DNA of 64,000 bases from Lycocorax pyrrhopterus obiensis (taxonomy: Eukaryota > Chordata > Aves > Passeriformes > Paradisaeidae). The notes beneath the pieces were generated by a model. The model ran no database searches, had not been told where the DNA came from, and saw only the letters and a program-made list of their open reading frames with translations. Numbering within the stretch: position 1 is the stretch's first letter; each line of letters starts with the position of its first letter. The position numbers and the translations under genes are program-made. Positions 1-11,700 of the stretch are shown piece by piece. The stretch spans positions 12,790,830-12,854,829 of the forward strand of contig JACSVZ010000022.1 in assembly GCA_014706295.1 (NCBI GenBank). The letters run 5' to 3'.

Positions 1-3000
1 AATGACATAGTAGGAGAAGTCCTGTTCTCTGAGTCAGGCTTGAGTCAGTTTCCCATCCGCACTGCTGGATGTGTCCCACCTTTTAGACAAGGAGCAAAAG
101 CATGTTCTGAGTGTCTCCAGTTTGCCCCCCGTGCTCTGTCACACTCGAGCGGGTGTGTTAACCCCAGCATTGCACTGCTTTTCACCCCGAGCGCATTCAC
201 TCATCCCCTCGCTTCCTCCGTGGATTCAACTTGACACAGCGCTCTTGGTCCTCCTGCAGTGATAAACAGCTACCAAAGCTCACCCCAGGAGTAGCTGCAC
301 TTTTCTGGTGGGTGAACTGATCTCTGTTGACATGTCAGCTTGTTAAATCTGCAGGGCCCTTCTGGCTGAAGGCAGGGCTCTGTGGCACATTTAAAGCATG
401 ATTTAGTTATTAACATAAAAGCAGCTGTGTTCCTGTTTGAGCTGTGCAAAGAAAAACACGTAGCTAATGATGACCGAGCCCGAAGCGTGCCTGGGAGACA
501 GCACTTACGTGTGTTTTCCATGTGCCCCAGAATAATGCAGAGTTTAGGCTTTAAAAGAAAGTATTTGGGTCCTTGCCAGGTAGACAGACAGTATGAATGA
601 AACACCTGTTCTGGCTTTGGGAGGGTTTTGGAACCATTTGATTACAGAGAAGGTACAGGCTGACCTTAAAGTGAATTGAATTCTCTGGTGTAGAGTAACA
701 TGTCCTGCTACATTACGAATCTTCTTGATCTCTTCGTGAAAATGTCCACAGCAGACAAAACACAGATGTCTGCTCCTTTTGGTTTTAACTAAAAGGTGCT
801 GCTTGGGCATGGCAAATTGACCAGCTCTGTCTCAAAACAGTCTTTTTCAATTTTGAATAAATGTTAAAGGAGGAACACTATAAAGGAAACAAACATAAAA
901 CACATTAAAGTAATTCTACCGAGAGAAGAAAAATAACTGTTCATTCCAGATGTGCCCTAATTCAGCTCTTGCTAATGCTCCTTGGCACTTGGCAGTTTTA
1001 GGGGGTTGCATTTTCACATGGTGTAATTCAATTCCAAAAAAGATATAAAGAATCCTGTCTCTCCTAGAGTTGCTTCCTATTGAATCACCTTATCAGTCTG
1101 GCCTGGTTTGTCCAGTCTTAACTATTTCTGTTAATATGGCAAAACCAGCACCAGGAATACTTTCATAAAAGCAGACTGCAGCAGATGGTAGTGTGATGAG
1201 TTTGATCATCCCCTCTGGCCTTTGGTTTTATATATTCATAAGAACCAGTCTGAGAAATCAAGGCAGATCCTGGTCAAATTCCTCATGCCTTCAACAAAAC
1301 CCTCCAGTCCTTTCCCACTGTAGATTCAAGCTGTGCCCTAGCTCCCCCGATGCAGAAGGGTTTAAAAAGCTGTAATTGAGCTGTCAGTTTGAAGAACAAA
1401 CAGGGGAAATGTACTTTGGGTCTCTGTTTGGGGGCTGTTTGCAGAACTGTCTGTATGTGCATGTGTGGGGGTCTGTGTGAACAGGAGGGGAACTCCTTCC
1501 CGAGCCTCTGTGAACTCAGCGAACGCAGTGCAAACCTCGCATGGAACCTGTTCATGCCTTTTGTGGGTTTGTTTTACAACCTTCTCAGGCAGAGCTTGTG
1601 GAGACTGTAAAATTATAAAGCTGGAGATGTGCTTGAAGGTTATTGATTGCACTTCTGGCTTGTGTTAGTCCAACTCCAGCTCACGTGGAATTAGTTCTTA
1701 GCTCCTGGTAGCTGCTCCTGACACACTCAAGACACAACACGCTTATAAATGGTGAGCTTGGCGTGAAGTTCTTGGGCCAGCACAGAGCACAGCTCAGGAA
1801 ACACATTCCTTCACACAGCCTGCAGCAGGGTAGCAGGAAAGTGATTAAATCTTCCCTAAGATAACATGTTGCTGACCCTACACCACACAGGAACCATATG
1901 CTCACTTATTTCTCTGGGCTCAGGCCCTGCTCCCAGTGACGGCTCTGGCTGTGGTGGTGCCTTGGTAGGAAATACTGTAAGTGAAGGCAACGAGTCTTTC
2001 TGCATTGGCCATATGTTGCTTTTCCTGGAGTGAGGAGAAGTCCTTTCATTTCTCTGTGTAACAGACAATATAAAACCAGAGAATTTATTCACAGCAAGCA
2101 GAATGTGTCTGTGTCACCACTGATTTACTCGGCAGGCCTTGCTTCTGGCTGTGGGATGCTTCCCTGTGCTCCTGCTGTAGGTTAAAAGGGTCTGTGTAGA
2201 GAGGAAAACTCTCACTTGTAACTTGCAGAATCTTTGTTCAGATTTAAGAACTGCATTCCCTCATCAAGATAAGTTGTTTGGAGCCCATACACTCAATTTG
2301 TTCTCAGACCTTTTTTAAGCTCTTTCTGTCCCTCCATGCCCCCAAACCCCTTCTGTCACTCTACAGCTTGCTTGAAGAAAGAAAGAGCTTGTGGTTTCTG
2401 GTGGCAGCTTCAAGCAAGCTCCTCATGGTCCTGCAGTTTTTAGGGAGGCAAAAGTAAAACCTTCAGTGGGACTCGGATGCCTTTAGCGGATGCAGATGGA
2501 TAACAGCACGGCTGAGGTCGTGTTACTACATGTAGGCTCAGAGAAGATTGGAGTAGGAATGCTACTGGCTGGATTTTTTTTCCCCAGTTCTTTCTGCATT
2601 CACTGGCAGTGGATTTGATTTAAAATGAAAAGTCTCTTCTGCTTCAACACCTCTTATTTGAGAGCATGTCACTGTGACCAGCTTTGTGAAGCCGAGCCAA
2701 GAAGCACCACTGCAAGGCTCAGGAATCTAGTAAAATTCAAAGAGAGATCAGAGCAGTAAAGGAATGGCAAATGTCCAGGGATGCTGAAATTTATGCTTAG
2801 AAAAACCTCTTAAATGGAAGAAAGGCTTCACTACTCAAGCTAAGTTCTAGCTGTTATAAATCAGGCAACATCTTTTTTGGGAGCAGAGTATTTCTTGCCC
2901 ACCCATGGGGGTTTTCACTGGAAATGTTTGCTGCTGGTGACTCTCAGGTGAGATGTTAGACCAGATGGGATTCGTGTCCAGTCCAAATTAGCAAATATGA

Positions 3001-5085
3001 CTTTTTTCCCTGAGTGTGGCTGAAAAGAGATGGCATCAGGGAAGGAGTTCGAGTTGTTAACCTCAACTTTTTGGTTAACCTCTAAATTGGATGTTTAGCA
3101 TTATTAGAAACCCTCTGTCCTTTTCTTCCTGAGCTAGAAATAGACCCTCAGAATGCTCTTTCTTTAAACCATTTCCATTGCTTCTCGGACAGCTTCAGAT
3201 CCCCTCAGTTACAGGTGGCCTAAGTATGATTTCAGTCTTCAAACTGTCTTTGAAAGAAGCTCTGCAGTCGACTAGAGGCCAGTTCAGACAGCAGAGGGTC
3301 ATTTTTTCTGCATGGTGCTCCTGAGTCTGTGCCACAAAACCCACGTGCTAACTGTGATTTCACTTTCCTTAATTGCATTTTGGAAGGGAGATTGATTATA
3401 TTACCACTAGAGGGATTACAGATATTAATTAGACTGGCCCAAGTGTTTTGCCCTGAAACTCTTGTGGGGGTGGGAGAAAGTTATTTTCCTAATCTGTGCC
3501 CTGCTCTCCTTGTTAACTCTTTTTACATATTTACAGGTGCCGTGGGGTGTAAGTAGCTAATTAAATAAGGCATTTGATAAAGTTTAAGGAAGTTTTAATT
3601 CCTGTCCTGTGGAGTAGAGCACAAGTATTTTCAAAGGTGGCTGTTCCCAGAGGAACCTACCCATTTTCAAGCACGGTTTAAAGGGCAAAGACTGCCTGTT
3701 CTCGTGATAAGAATTTGTTTTTAAAGGTTCTCTTTAGGTTTTAAAGGATACATTCATCCGCGGAGTGATAAGATCTTGCATTAAGTGGGGAAACCAGGAG
3801 AAATGTCTCCAAAGAGACGGGCGAGCAGGAAGGGGTTAAAAAGATGTCTGAAAGCGCTTTAGGAAGTCTTTCTAAGTGAATGGGCTTGGCGGCCGTGCTT
3901 CAGTGCTTCCTCACCATGTGGAACCAGGCACCTCTCACCGCCCCGCGTTCACAAGTCCTGATGTCATGATAATGTGATCCCCGAGAAACAGATGGCACTG
4001 GGTGGCTCCCTGGCTCCCGAGGGCATGAGGGCTCCGGCACCGCTCCATCTCCCGATGCTGGCACCCACCAGCATTCCCAAGCGGCACCCGGCCGGAGGGC
4101 TGGGACAGTCCCACTGCCTGCAGCACCCTGTGGAAACGTTACAGTAAATCGATATATACACTTAGATACATTTACAGTGCTCCAGACACAGTGAGAGGCA
4201 TCTTTCAAAAGCCCGTGAAAGTGCTGAAATCAGGGTAATTGCAGAGCCTGGCTGGTACACGCCATGTGTGAATTCAGTTTGTGGAACTACATGTTTGATC
4301 CACACACATCACAAAGTGGTTTTGGGTTTATTGGGTTTGGTTTTTTTTTAAAGCTTTTCATACTTAAGACAGTAACTTTTCCAAGAGGACTGGTACCTCT
4401 TAGGTTGTCCACAAAAAAAAGGAAACAAAGAGGATGATGTGATGCAAAGAGGAAATGCCCCGCAGCAACCTGTGAAGACCTGGACACGCTCAAGAGCTTG
4501 TTTTGCTTCCTGTGGGGTTCAAATACCGCAGCAATCCAACTGTTTGGAGTCCAGACCTGGTCTCTTGGTATGTCCTAGTTTAAAGAAAGTCTTGTCCAGT
4601 TCAGGCACAACATTTTGTGTGTATCATTTAATTATTGGATTTAAAAAGAGTCCGTGTTTGCCGGAAAATCGAAGCAGTGGTTTGATGAGTTAATTTATGT
4701 GTTGCTCTATATTTATGTTCAGGTTTTTATCTGTAAAATGTCTTCCCCCCAGCAGCATGTAAAGACCTGACAGTGTGTGTGTCCTTGCAAGTCACACCAC
4801 GGAGGGATTGTCCATGGGCAGCGGAGGGATGGGAGAGAGTTGAGTTATGGCTGAGCTGCTTCCTTCCCCCTTAGGTGAGAAGTTAAAGTCATTTCCCCAA
4901 AGCCATCCTTTCCGGGGAAAGTGGAAGTAAAATTTTCACTGCTCAAATTAATTGAGAACGCACAACATACCTCGAGGAGAGCGAACGCGGTTTGGTCAAG
5001 CCTTCCCGTTTTGTTAATTAGTAATAGAGTTTTTCCTGTAGATAACCCGATCTCTCGGTTAATGGAGTTTAACGCACTAAAACAC
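1..5085. other. Upstream intergenic region, no gene recognised
   Basis: This is 5' flanking DNA of LAMA5. All open frames are short (113 codons or fewer) and overlap on both strands, without splice-flanked segments or protein families I recognise. In mammals RPS21 lies upstream of LAMA5; I looked for its characteristic start and do not see it. A mildly CpG-enriched patch lies at about 3880-4110. The 4900-5080 stretch just before the CpG island is AT-rich with TAATTA-like words. Function of either is unknown. Confidence 0.7.
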
Positions 5086-5194
5086 CAGCGAGCCGCCGCG
5101 GGCAGCGCAGCCCCGCAGATACAATGGGCACATTGTTCCCGGGGGATCCCGTCCCCGTTTATTTGGGAAGGGGGGCATCGCTTCACCCTTCTCG

Positions 5195-5417
5195 GCCTCC
5201 CCTCGCTCCGGCGGGGCCGGGGGGGTGCCGGGGCGAGGCCGGCTGGGCAGAGGGGGGCTCCTGGGGCGGCAAAGGGTTAATCGGGGCGGCGGGGCTGCCG
5301 CGGCCCCTCCCCGCTGCCGGGGCTGAAGTAGCGCGGCGGCAGCGGAGCCGGGGGGAGCGGAGCCGGAGCCGGTGCCGGTGTCGGTGCCGCAGCGCTGCCC
5401 GGCCCCGCCGAGCGAAG
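5195..5417 (+). promoter_or_regulatory. LAMA5: LAMA5 core promoter and 5'UTR region
   Basis: No TATA box is visible. GC-box-like GGGGCGG words occur near 5255 and 5284, and a CCCCTCCCC run at about 5304. From about 5363 to 5395 the leader has an imperfect repeat of GGTGCC/GGAGCC units. The transcription start cannot be read from sequence alone, so the boundary between promoter and 5'UTR is a guess. The start codon at 5418 has A at -3 and G at +4, a good Kozak context. Confidence 0.6.
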
Positions 5418-5702
5418 ATGGCGAGGGCGGCGGAGCGGGGCGGTGCGCGGCTCCTGCTGCTGCCGCTGCTGCTGGCGCTGCCCGCCGCCGCCGCCCGGCC
5501 GCCCGCCTCGTTCCCCAGCGATGTGAACGGGCACAGCCTCCACCCGCCCTACTTCAACCTGGCCGAGGGCACCCGCATCTCCGCCACCGCCACCTGCGGC
5601 GAGGAGGCGACGGGCGCCGGCGGCCGCCGCGCCGTGGAGGATCTGTACTGCAAGCTGGTGGGGGGCCCGGTGGCCGGGGGGGACCCCAACCAGACCATCC
5701 AG
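5418..5702 (+). CDS. LAMA5: LAMA5 exon 1 (signal peptide and start of LN domain)
   Basis: This exon encodes residues 1-95 and ends in phase 0 at CAG|gtacgg. A hydrophobic leucine/alanine core (about residues 12-26) forms a signal peptide, with likely cleavage after the alanine run near 26. Then follow [12 protein letters not shown] and [11 protein letters not shown], the opening of the laminin LN domain, and the sequon N91-Q-T. The ATG at 5418 was chosen because it places the signal peptide at the N-terminus and has a strong Kozak context. The frame stays open upstream to an ATG at 5124, but that extension is low-complexity island sequence. Confidence 0.95.
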
Positions 5703-8700
5703 GTACGGCCGGGGCGGGGGAGGAGGGGACGGACCCCGCGCACGCACGGGCGGCTGGCGGAGCCTGGCCGGGGCGGCGCGGCCGGGGGTGCGCTCGGGTC
5801 CGAGCCCCCTTTGTGCGCCCCCCGTTCTCGGTGTCGCCGCGGAGCGCAGAGGCTGCGGCGGGGGCAGCCCGGGGCTGGGCGGGCAGGGCCCCGCTCCGCG
5901 CGTTTTCCCACGCATCACCGGCTGCCTCGGGCAGGGCTGCGCCAGCAGCCGCGGGTGGGTCCGTGCTGGGGGCTCAGGGAGGGGTGGTCCCAGGGCATCC
6001 CCCTGCCCGGGACGCACGTGCTCGGTCTCTGTCCCAGCCTTGCCAGGAGTTGCTCGCATGAAACGCGGCTCGCTGAGTTCCCGGGGCATTATTTTTAAAG
6101 TTGTGGGTTCTTCGTGTTTTTAAAATCCCGGGCAAACCAGCACCCAAATTCCCTTCGCTAGTCAGGGAATAATGTTCAATGTTTACCTTGATGTGTCTTG
6201 ATCGTGATAATATTTACCTTGATGAGTTTTAACTCCACCGTTCCCCGTGTGTTCGGTGGGGCACTGGGATGAGCAGAGGGGAAAGTTAGGAGGGTGGCTT
6301 TTACAAGCGAACGTCAGGTGACTTATCTCAGGGGTCCCATTTTAAGCTGCCCAGAGGGAGCTTGCGGCCAGGAATGTAGACGGTGTAAGCTGCAGTGCAG
6401 TGTAACAGCTATGGCTCCCTTGAAGGGAGGAAAGAACAGTTGTAAACGGGCTTGTAAAACACCAGGTTTAGTTGCAGGAACTCCGGAGCCAGTGTCCCCC
6501 CTGAGGGCAGCCCAAGCTGGGAAGAGCAGCTCTGATTTGACATGCTCCTGCAGCCTCAAGCCAGCCACGGAGCCACCAGCTGCTGCTCAGTGTTTCCTGT
6601 GTGCTGCTTGTGAGGGTCGTGGTGCCAGTCACCTGTTGCAGTGGAGCAAGGGGGTTGTCCGTGTTGTATGTAACAACATGGATGAGCAAAGGAAAACTGT
6701 CACTTTCTCAGACCGAGCCTTTCTCGGCCTTTTGGTGGGGGTGGCTTTGTTACAAGATCGTCTCTGAAGCGTTTTTCTCATTCTGGCCGCATTCTCCTGA
6801 GTTATTGCTGCATTAGGAATTTTCCGGCTATTGTGCGGTTATGACATGGAATTTTGCTGTCTGTGTAGTATAAATGGTTGAAGATGTCACTGGATGGCAA
6901 AAACCTGATGTATCCTCCTCCGAGTTTTGCCACCTTTTAAAGTGATGTTGCACTGCACTGCACTGTAGAATAGTGTAACTCGAGGAAGCTTTAAGTCCCA
7001 GTAGCAGGAGGCTTACAGGGAGCTCGATGCAGTAATTGTGCCTCCAGTGAGGCGAAGGAGTAAGGAAAGGTGAAGAAGCAACTGCTGCTCGGTGCACTTG
7101 CAAACAAACACGTGAATGATGTGCGAAGCCAAACTGGGCGGATAAGGCTGCTTGGAAAAGCTGGCAAATGTGGGTATGCATTTATCACTCCGCAGGTGTC
7201 CATCTGTGCTCTGGCCACCCTGCTAGCTCAGCATGACACGCAGCACTAAGGATGCTGGTGACTGAAGGAAATCCTTCAGGCTGTACTGGCTCTGGGGGCA
7301 GCCCCAGCATCCCCCTGCTGCCAAACACAGCTCCTGACCTGTGGAATTCTGCGGCGACCCCCTCCTGTCCCCTGTGCAGCTCTGGCACAGGGGGGGCTTT
7401 GATCTGAGCACCACTTCCCAGGCTGGCGGGATTCGCTCAGTTTGAAAGCTTTAGAAAAATCCTTTTGTAGTGGCTCCTTTCCATGACCACAGGCAGCACC
7501 TAAAAGGGAGGGGAGGAAACAGGAGGCATCAGAGCAGAGGTCAGAGTTCTCAATTCATCCCCTTTAGGGGTCTTGGCACCACCCGGTGACTAAAGCAAGG
7601 AGGGAGGTGGGAGGGAAATGTTCAATTTGGGCAGACTGAAACAGCAATAATGAACTCCACATGCATGTCCTCACTGCCTGCATGTCCCACCAGCCCAGAG
7701 TCCCTTCCCTTCTCCGTTCACCTGCTCAGTGCTGCTCATGTGTGATGTGGCTGCGGCATAAGGAGTTTTCATCAGGAATACTGGAACAGTGCTACTTGGG
7801 ACCCTCCAAGAGACATTCGCAGGCTCTGGTGGTGAAGGGACATTTGCTTGATTAAAGACCTAGGATAAACATTAATACAATCATCTAATAAATTAGTTCA
7901 GTCAGTTCTCTGTTTTCTGCTGGTTTAATTTGACATTGTAGAAGACTTCAGAAAGGAGAGTTCACTGGCTTTTAAACATGATGGTCTTAAAATGTCAATA
8001 ATCATTAAGTTTTGTGAAGTAATGCTGCCCTAAAGACGCTTGCAGTGGTTTTGGCACAGCTTGTGGGAAGGCTGTAAACCTTTTCAAGGAGTTTCCTTTG
8101 CTTTATTCAGGGCTTTTTGGCAGAAGACTGCATTTCCAACTGTGGGGGGCTTTTCAGTCTGGAAGGATGTGAGGCACAGCGATGCTGAGGTGTGCTGAAA
8201 GGGACTTGCATGGAGGTTTGCTTCCCTTGTCAAACTCACTCCTCAGCGTGGGCAGCCCTGCCTTAATGATAATGTCTTAAGGATGAGGCAAAAGAGGGAT
8301 CACAGGTTTCTTTTTTTGATTAAGCTTTACTGGAGATGCATGTAACTATCTGTCTTCCAAAACAGGCAGCTCTGCAAAGACATAGCCATGTGGTCATGTT
8401 CCCCGTCCCACCCCTGTGCCTGGGGGCTGTTCCAAAGCCAGCAGGGATCATGCACTGCTCCTGGGGTGGGGCAGGGTTGTAGATGATTATTTCAGGTTAG
8501 GAGTGTAACAGTGAGGCAGGTTACTGGCATTAATTGAAGCAATTATAGACCTCAGAATTTCAGAACGTACAACAAATTTGACCGATTTCAAGTCAGTGCT
8601 GCTTGTGCCTTCCTCTGAAGCCTGTCTTCACCCCAGCCCTGTGTTCAGAGCACTGCTTTGCATGCTGAATTGCAGCCCTGAGCTATCCTTGCCTGAGGAG

Positions 8701-11700
8701 CGTGGGCACTGACCAGGGCTCTGGTCCTCTCACTCTTTCAGGTATTGGTAACAGATGAAATCTGAAGCTGTTTCATTCCTCAGTGTCTCAGAATTAAGTG
8801 ACATTCTCTTTTGATACGCTGCAGTGTTGGTGACCATTTGTCCTGGTGCCTCTTTATCCCGTGCTATGTCTCTGGTGTGTGGCTCTGTGTGGCAGAGGGA
8901 ACTGGGCTCAGCCCAGGGCTCTCAGTGCTCCAGGTGACATTTGGTGCTGTGGCTCTCTGTACGTGTCTCTTCTGTGTTTGCATCTATGATGGTGTTGGAT
9001 TTCAGTGGTTTAACTGTGGCTGAAAACACAGTTTTGGAACAAGTTGTTGTTGCCCACAGAAAAGACACCTGGTGTGACAGCACCTGCTTAACTCCATGTG
9101 AGCAGCTGATCTGCAGGGACAGCCCAGGGAGCAAGCAGGCACTTTGTCTGAAACAGTACTTTTTACACCCCATTTCCTGCCCTTTTTACCTCATTCCCAG
9201 CAGCCCCATGCTCCCTGTGGCTTTCTGATAAATCAGGTGAGGGGAGCTGGTGGTGGGTCACGGCAGGGCCAGGTGAACTGGGACAAAGCCACCTGCGTCC
9301 CCTGAGAGTGGTGCCAGCAGGGTGCCTGGCTTGTCTTTATGCTCAGAGGAAACTTCAAAGTTCCCACTGACCTGTGAAGGATCAGGCCTTGCAGCTCTCT
9401 GGAAGCTGCCCCTCATTCAAACCTCCTCCTTATCTCTCTCTCTTTGCAGTTTGCTCCGATAGTGGCAGTTTTATGTTGTCTGAGCTGCCCTGCAACTCCT
9501 TGCATTGCTGAAGTTCTTTCTTTGGCCATACCTTTGTAGTGTCCACGCCTCTCCTGCTCTGGCAACCTGCTGTCTCTGCTAAGCCTGCAGCTCACAATTG
9601 CTTTTTAATTAAAATCCTCTTGGTGATGTCAGAAATTCCCTGTAGAGAACCTAACACAATGTGCAGGAGCCTGAGTTGCTCTAAAACACAAATAGCTGGA
9701 AATTATTCCGGTCAGGTTTAGATCTGGCTCTAATGAAACAGCTAATGAGCAACTGGTGCATCAGAGAGGCTAATCACACTTTGAACAGCAAACCTGGTTC
9801 AGCTGTTGATGTGTTCCCAGCCCAGCAGGCTGCCCAGGGAGGGACAACAGCAGCATTATAAATGTGGAGCAGCTGATCCTAATTTTTACTTCACTCTTAC
9901 TCAACTTGAGTTGACTGTCTCCCATCAGTGTGAGCTTTGGGTTCAAAATGGTTTTTACATCTGTGGCAAGAATTTAAAGCATGAAAGGACTTTATTTTTT
10001 TGTTACTTATCCCTGTTTTGTAATCTTGCCTCACTTCCCCCCTCCACCTCAGTGTTGTGTGTTGTGCAGCAGAAATTTCCACACAACCTGTTGCACCGGT
10101 TCCAATTAAAGGTTCGAGCTGAAGAGTTGGGTCAGTTTTGTCTGGTCTGCTCTCCCTCCTGGCACAAAGCATGTCCAAACCAGCCTTGTGACCTCTCTGT
10201 ACACTGAGTGCTCCCTGCATGAATGTCAGGGTTACCTGCATGGTTTCAGCTCCCCTTTTCTTTGGCTTTGTGCTTGCCTGTCTCTATTTTCACATCTCTA
10301 GAGGAATTAATTCTAAAGTGTTCTTGTTCAGGACAATTTGTGTTGCATAATTGCCTGCAAGTAACAAAGCAGATGGCAGTGGGGAATAATGCTGTGAAAT
10401 CTGCTTCCTTTGCACTGAGATTCCTCCAGAGTTCGGAGCATCTGGAAAATCACACGCTCTCCGGTGGCTCTGCCTTGCCTCAGCCCTTGCAGGGGCGGGA
10501 AGGGGATTGCCTGTCTTGAGATCTTGTACCTGGTGTAATATTAACGCTGGCTGCAGCTGGGACAGGCAAGGGCAGCATTCCTGCCTGGGGATAACTGCGC
10601 CTTTAAAAGGAAAACTGCCTGTAACACAGCTCCCTTCCAGGCTGTTTGCAGCAGCAATTCAAGTGACACAACAGTGGCTACACAAAACAATTTGCCAGTT
10701 TTCAGGGCTCTTTGCAGGTTTCTTTGAGCGTGGGTCAGATTCATTTGTCCATTAATGAGAGAGAAAGAATTGCCCCTAACAGCTCAGATCTTTGTCTGAT
10801 CCTGCTCAGGAGGTGCTGTTAAAGGTGCGGGGGGGGGTTGTTTTCTCTGGCAGCGTGTCCATGGAGCTGACAAAACCACCCGGGGCACAAAAGCAAGGCA
10901 GAGAAGTGATGGCAGTCCCTGGCCAGCTGACAGCTGGGGCTGTCCCTTTCTGGGCTTGCATTGCAGCATCATCAGCAAAAGGAACTTGGCTGCAGACTAA
11001 GCTTGAAAACATAGCTGAAAGAACTATATTGTGAAATGAATAGGTGGACAAGAAACAGATTGCAGGGAGCTGGGCAGAGGAGCTGCCAGTCTGAGCCCAT
11101 AGAAGTGGCTGAATGGTTCAGGTCAGGATCTCTGGGCTCGGCAGGGGTGGGTGTGAGTGGCAGCCTCAGCAGAGGAGCTGCTGGCCGTGGAGTTTGAGCC
11201 ATTCAGGAGGGATGCTGCTTAGAGCAGCCCAAATTCTGCACAGGGTGGTTGTGGCAGTTTTGAGCCTTTTCATGTACCTTTTTGCATCCACACTTTAAAT
11301 TGGTGCAAACAAAACTTTCTGTATCTTGATTTGCATTAGCAGGCTTACTCCCTGTGTTTTCTGGATTGCTGTGATACCAGTCTGCTTTGTACCACGTTTT
11401 TCTGGCCAGAGTTAAATGTTGTTTTTGTTCTTTCCACCAGGGCCAGTACTGCGACATCTGCTCCTCTGCAAACAGCAACAAGGCCCACCCCATCACAAAT
11501 GCCATTGATGGGACAGAGCGCTGGTGGCAGAGCCCCCCTCTTTCCCGGGGACTGGAGTTCAACCAGGTCAACGTCACCCTGGACCTTGGACAGGTAACAC
11601 GAATCCTTTCTTCATTATATTGTAGACCGTGCTAGTGAGGAACTGCTGCTCTGCTTCTAAGATCCTTTAGTGGACCTTGCTGGAAGTGTGGAACAAAATC

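Larger units (their letters stand above)
5086..6035. promoter_or_regulatory. CpG island over the LAMA5 promoter and exon 1
   Basis: Base composition rises sharply near 5086 and falls after about 6035. In between, CpG dinucleotides are dense on both sides of exon 1. This is the usual setting of a broad, TATA-less vertebrate promoter. Long open frames on both strands here, including a 270-codon minus-strand frame at 5277-6089, follow from the lack of AT-rich stop codons and are not genes. Confidence 0.9.

Noticed and set aside
1..5085. RPS21 or another neighbouring gene upstream
   Set aside because: Synteny made this plausible, but no matching coding segment was found on either strand.
5124..5417. 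Upstream in-frame ATG extending LAMA5 by 98 codons
   Set aside because: The extension is low-complexity and would bury the signal peptide. The ATG at 5418 has a good Kozak context and gives a normal secretory start.
5277..6089. 270-codon minus-strand open frame over the first exon
   Set aside because: It lies wholly within the CpG island, is rich in Pro/Arg/Ala/Gly and has no domain. It is open only because stop codons are rare in such DNA.
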